Shown here: piece by piece, positions 63,301-64,000 of the stretch | How positions within the stretch are numbered: position 1 is the first letter of the stretch | Layout: every line of letters begins with the position of its first letter | NCBI GenBank assembly: GCA_028284235.1 | Contig: JANQSC010000003.1 | Coordinates: forward strand, 17,573-81,572 | Length of the DNA stretch: 64,000 bases | Direction of reading: 5' to 3' | Source of the DNA: Opitutaceae bacterium | GTDB lineage: Bacteria > Verrucomicrobiota > Verrucomicrobiia > Opitutales > Opitutaceae | Translations under genes and position numbers: made by a program | Notes under the pieces: model-generated | Told to the model about the DNA's origin: nothing | Databases searched by the model: none | The model's input: the letters and a program-made list of their open reading frames with translations, nothing else

Positions 63301-64000
63301 ATCGCATTGAACAAGACCGGATCTATCCAAATTTTGGATAAGAACGATCGCGAATTGGAAGCCTACGACATCGTAGTTGGTTCCGCGATTCGTATCCCCG
63401 ATGGGGAGACGATCGAGTCGGGCGACGTTCTGGCGAGTTGGGACCCGTACAACATCCCCAATCTTTCGGAAAAGGCGGGAACGGTTCGTTTCCGCGACAT
63501 GATCCGCGGGGTCACGATCAAGAAGGAGCTCGACGAGAGCTCGGGTCGGATCGCCACCGTCGTTATCGAGCACAAGGAGGACTTGAATCCTTCGGTCGAA
63601 ATTTGCGACGAGTCGGGCAAGGTCCAGGCGATTTACAGCATTCCAACCGGAGCGCAGGTTTCCGTGGCGGAAGGCGATGTGATCGCTCAGGGCGCGTTGC
63701 TGGCGAAAACGCCGCGTCAGGCGTCCAAGACGAAAGACATTACCGGGGGTCTCCCGCGTGTCGCCGAGCTTTTCGAAGCCCGCCGTCCGAAGGAAGCCGC
63801 GGAAATGGCCCGTCTCGACGGGGTTGTCTCGTTTGGCGGTACCGTTCGGGCCAAGCGCAAGCTTATCGTGACGAACGAAGAAACCGGCACGGACGAGGAA
63901 CACCTGATCCCGCACGCCAAGCAGATCATCGTTCAAGAAGGCGACGTGGTCCACAAGGGCCAGCACCTGACCGAAGGGTCCGCAGATCCGCACGAGATCC
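60391..64000 (+). CDS. rpoC: DNA-directed RNA polymerase beta' subunit, 5' part
   Basis: The first 1203 residues; the gene runs off the window. The N-terminal zinc ribbon cysteines are C71, C73, C86 and C89 (CACGKYKR and CDRCGVEV). The catalytic NADFDGD motif is at residues 460-466 with the three magnesium-binding aspartates. The rudder/lid region, bridge helix and trigger loop regions ([18 protein letters not shown] reads here as [38 protein letters not shown]) are present. The second zinc-binding cysteine set is at CGTRDG, CSCEDV-type positions (CGTR; CSCE). Confidence 0.97.
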   Translation, partial: MSSQEAQETLGVERESNFDCVTINVASPETIRSWSRGEVKNPETINYRTFKPEPGGLFCQRIFGPVRDYECACGKYKRIKYKGVICDRCGVEVTVSRVRRSRMGHIELAVPVTHIWFLKSMPSRLGLLLDMTARSLERVIYYEAFMVTDPGRTPLEEKQLLTDQEYLQAVEEYGDDSFVAKMGAEALREVLSVMDMAGTVLELQESMRSTKSKQIKKKLAKRLKVIQGFIKSKSRPEWMIQEVLPVIPPDLRPLVPLEGGRFATSDLNDLYRRVINRNNRLKNLMQLKTPDVIIHNEKRMLQEAVDALFDNGRHGRPVTGAGNRPLKSLSDMLKGKQGRFRQNLLGKRVDYSGRSVIVIGPELRLHQCGLPKKMALVLFEPFIIRRLKELGFVHTVRGARRMIEKKSPEVWDILEEVTKGHPVLLNRAPTLHRLSIQAFEPVLIEGEAIRVHPLVCTAYNADFDGDQMAVHVPLSLEATLECKTLMMASGNIFSPSSGKPILTPSQDVILGSYYLTLEPAEMADEDTRIPLAATQSEALFAQMDGAMQTHDWIRIPNPDYGRETIFGNSDRKTITTTIGRIRFSQIWPAELGFVNFQVDKSELGNVINNTYKVAGAEQTVVSLDRLKKLGFDVATMAGISIGIDDMIIPESKTDIVSNAFEKIEEVEGQYRKGIITTGERYNKIIDIWTVATDEIKKAVFEKLQNNDGKGGVNPVYVMMDSGARGNPNQVRQLCGTRGLMAKPSGEIIERPILSSFREGLTVLEYFISTHGARKGLADTALKTADAGYLTRKLCDVAMDVIITEEDCGTRDGIWKRAIFEGDDEIVSLRERIEGRCSCEDVFNPSNPDEIIVSSGELITEATAQRVEDCGIERLKVMSPLTSTADYGIDSKSYGINPASNDLAKLGDSVGIIAAQSIGEPGTQLTMRTFHIGGIASSVVTDPRIIARNTGRVKYRGLRLVHIETPTGPVYIALNKTGSIQILDKNDRELEAYDIVVGSAIRIPDGETIESGDVLASWDPYNIPNLSEKAGTVRFRDMIRGVTIKKELDESSGRIATVVIEHKEDLNPSVEICDESGKVQAIYSIPTGAQVSVAEGDVIAQGALLAKTPRQASKTKDITGGLPRVAELFEARRPKEAAEMARLDGVVSFGGTVRAKRKLIVTNEETGTDEEHLIPHAKQIIVQEGDVVHKGQHLTEGSADPHEI

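Noticed and set aside
62308..63993. 561-codon antisense frame over rpoC
   Set aside because: Same cause as for rpoB; the sense strand encodes the catalytic subunit.

Overview
The window looks like a chromosomal segment of a Gram-negative member of the Verrucomicrobiota, most likely class Opitutae (Puniceicoccales/Opitutales type). This rests on protein resemblance read by eye, on a five-gene locus laid out like the Akkermansia Amuc_1098-1102 pilus-like locus, and on outer-membrane features (secretin, ExbB/ExbD, LysM and TPR lipoprotein-like exported proteins). The DNA is moderately GC-rich. Nearly all of it is core genome. The accessory material is short intergenic repeats, two inverted-repeat-bounded elements and one nucleoside-hydrolase gene that looks AT-richer. 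The species assignment is inference.

1-12.4 kb: 3' end of citramalate synthase (isoleucine/threonine-independent route), cardiolipin synthase, an Ogt-like N-terminal scrap, a GspA/GspB-type secretion pair, an FtsB-like divisome protein, a eukaryote-like UDP-sugar pyrophosphorylase, a PAS/receiver regulator, the pyruvate dehydrogenase E1alpha-E1beta-E2 operon and a Nudix hydrolase. 12.4-19.7 kb: a 170-bp MITE-like element, then the Amuc_1102/1101/1100/1099/1098-like cluster (Ig-like exported protein, PilM-PilN fusion, two bitopic PilO/PilP-like proteins, secretin). 19.7-27.1 kb: a 5'-3' exonuclease behind a hairpin that covers its ribosome binding site, tandem 99-bp repeats beside a CAT tRNA, a TPR protein, DinG helicase, L,D-transpeptidase, aspartate semialdehyde dehydrogenase, a secreted nucleoside hydrolase and tRNA-Val.

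27.2-34.2 kb: a tight run ilvN-hemC-cobA/hemD-DegT aminotransferase-trpF, an exported hypothetical with a strong terminator, and ffh. 34.2-46.7 kb: two related elements (about 370 and 500 bp) with terminal inverted repeats and a 17-bp-arm palindrome flank a block of housekeeping genes: Lrp-type regulator, aminotransferase, der, fmt, LysM protein, parB, secreted hypotheticals, an amidase, an RRM protein, ruvB and an Arg-rich protein. 46.7-51.8 kb: dUTPase-like protein, then a TPR-ExbB-ExbD-TonB-like energised envelope cluster. 51.8-64 kb: tRNA-Thr, tuf, tRNA-Trp, secE, nusG, rplKAJL, rpoB and a truncated rpoC, in the classical bacterial order.

Best candidates for something undescribed: the palindromic TIR elements whose central dinucleotide is GG in two copies and CC in the third; the TPR/ExbB/ExbD/TonB-like cluster; and the PilM-PilN fusion secretin locus. 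No CRISPR array, phage, transposase gene or defence system was seen.
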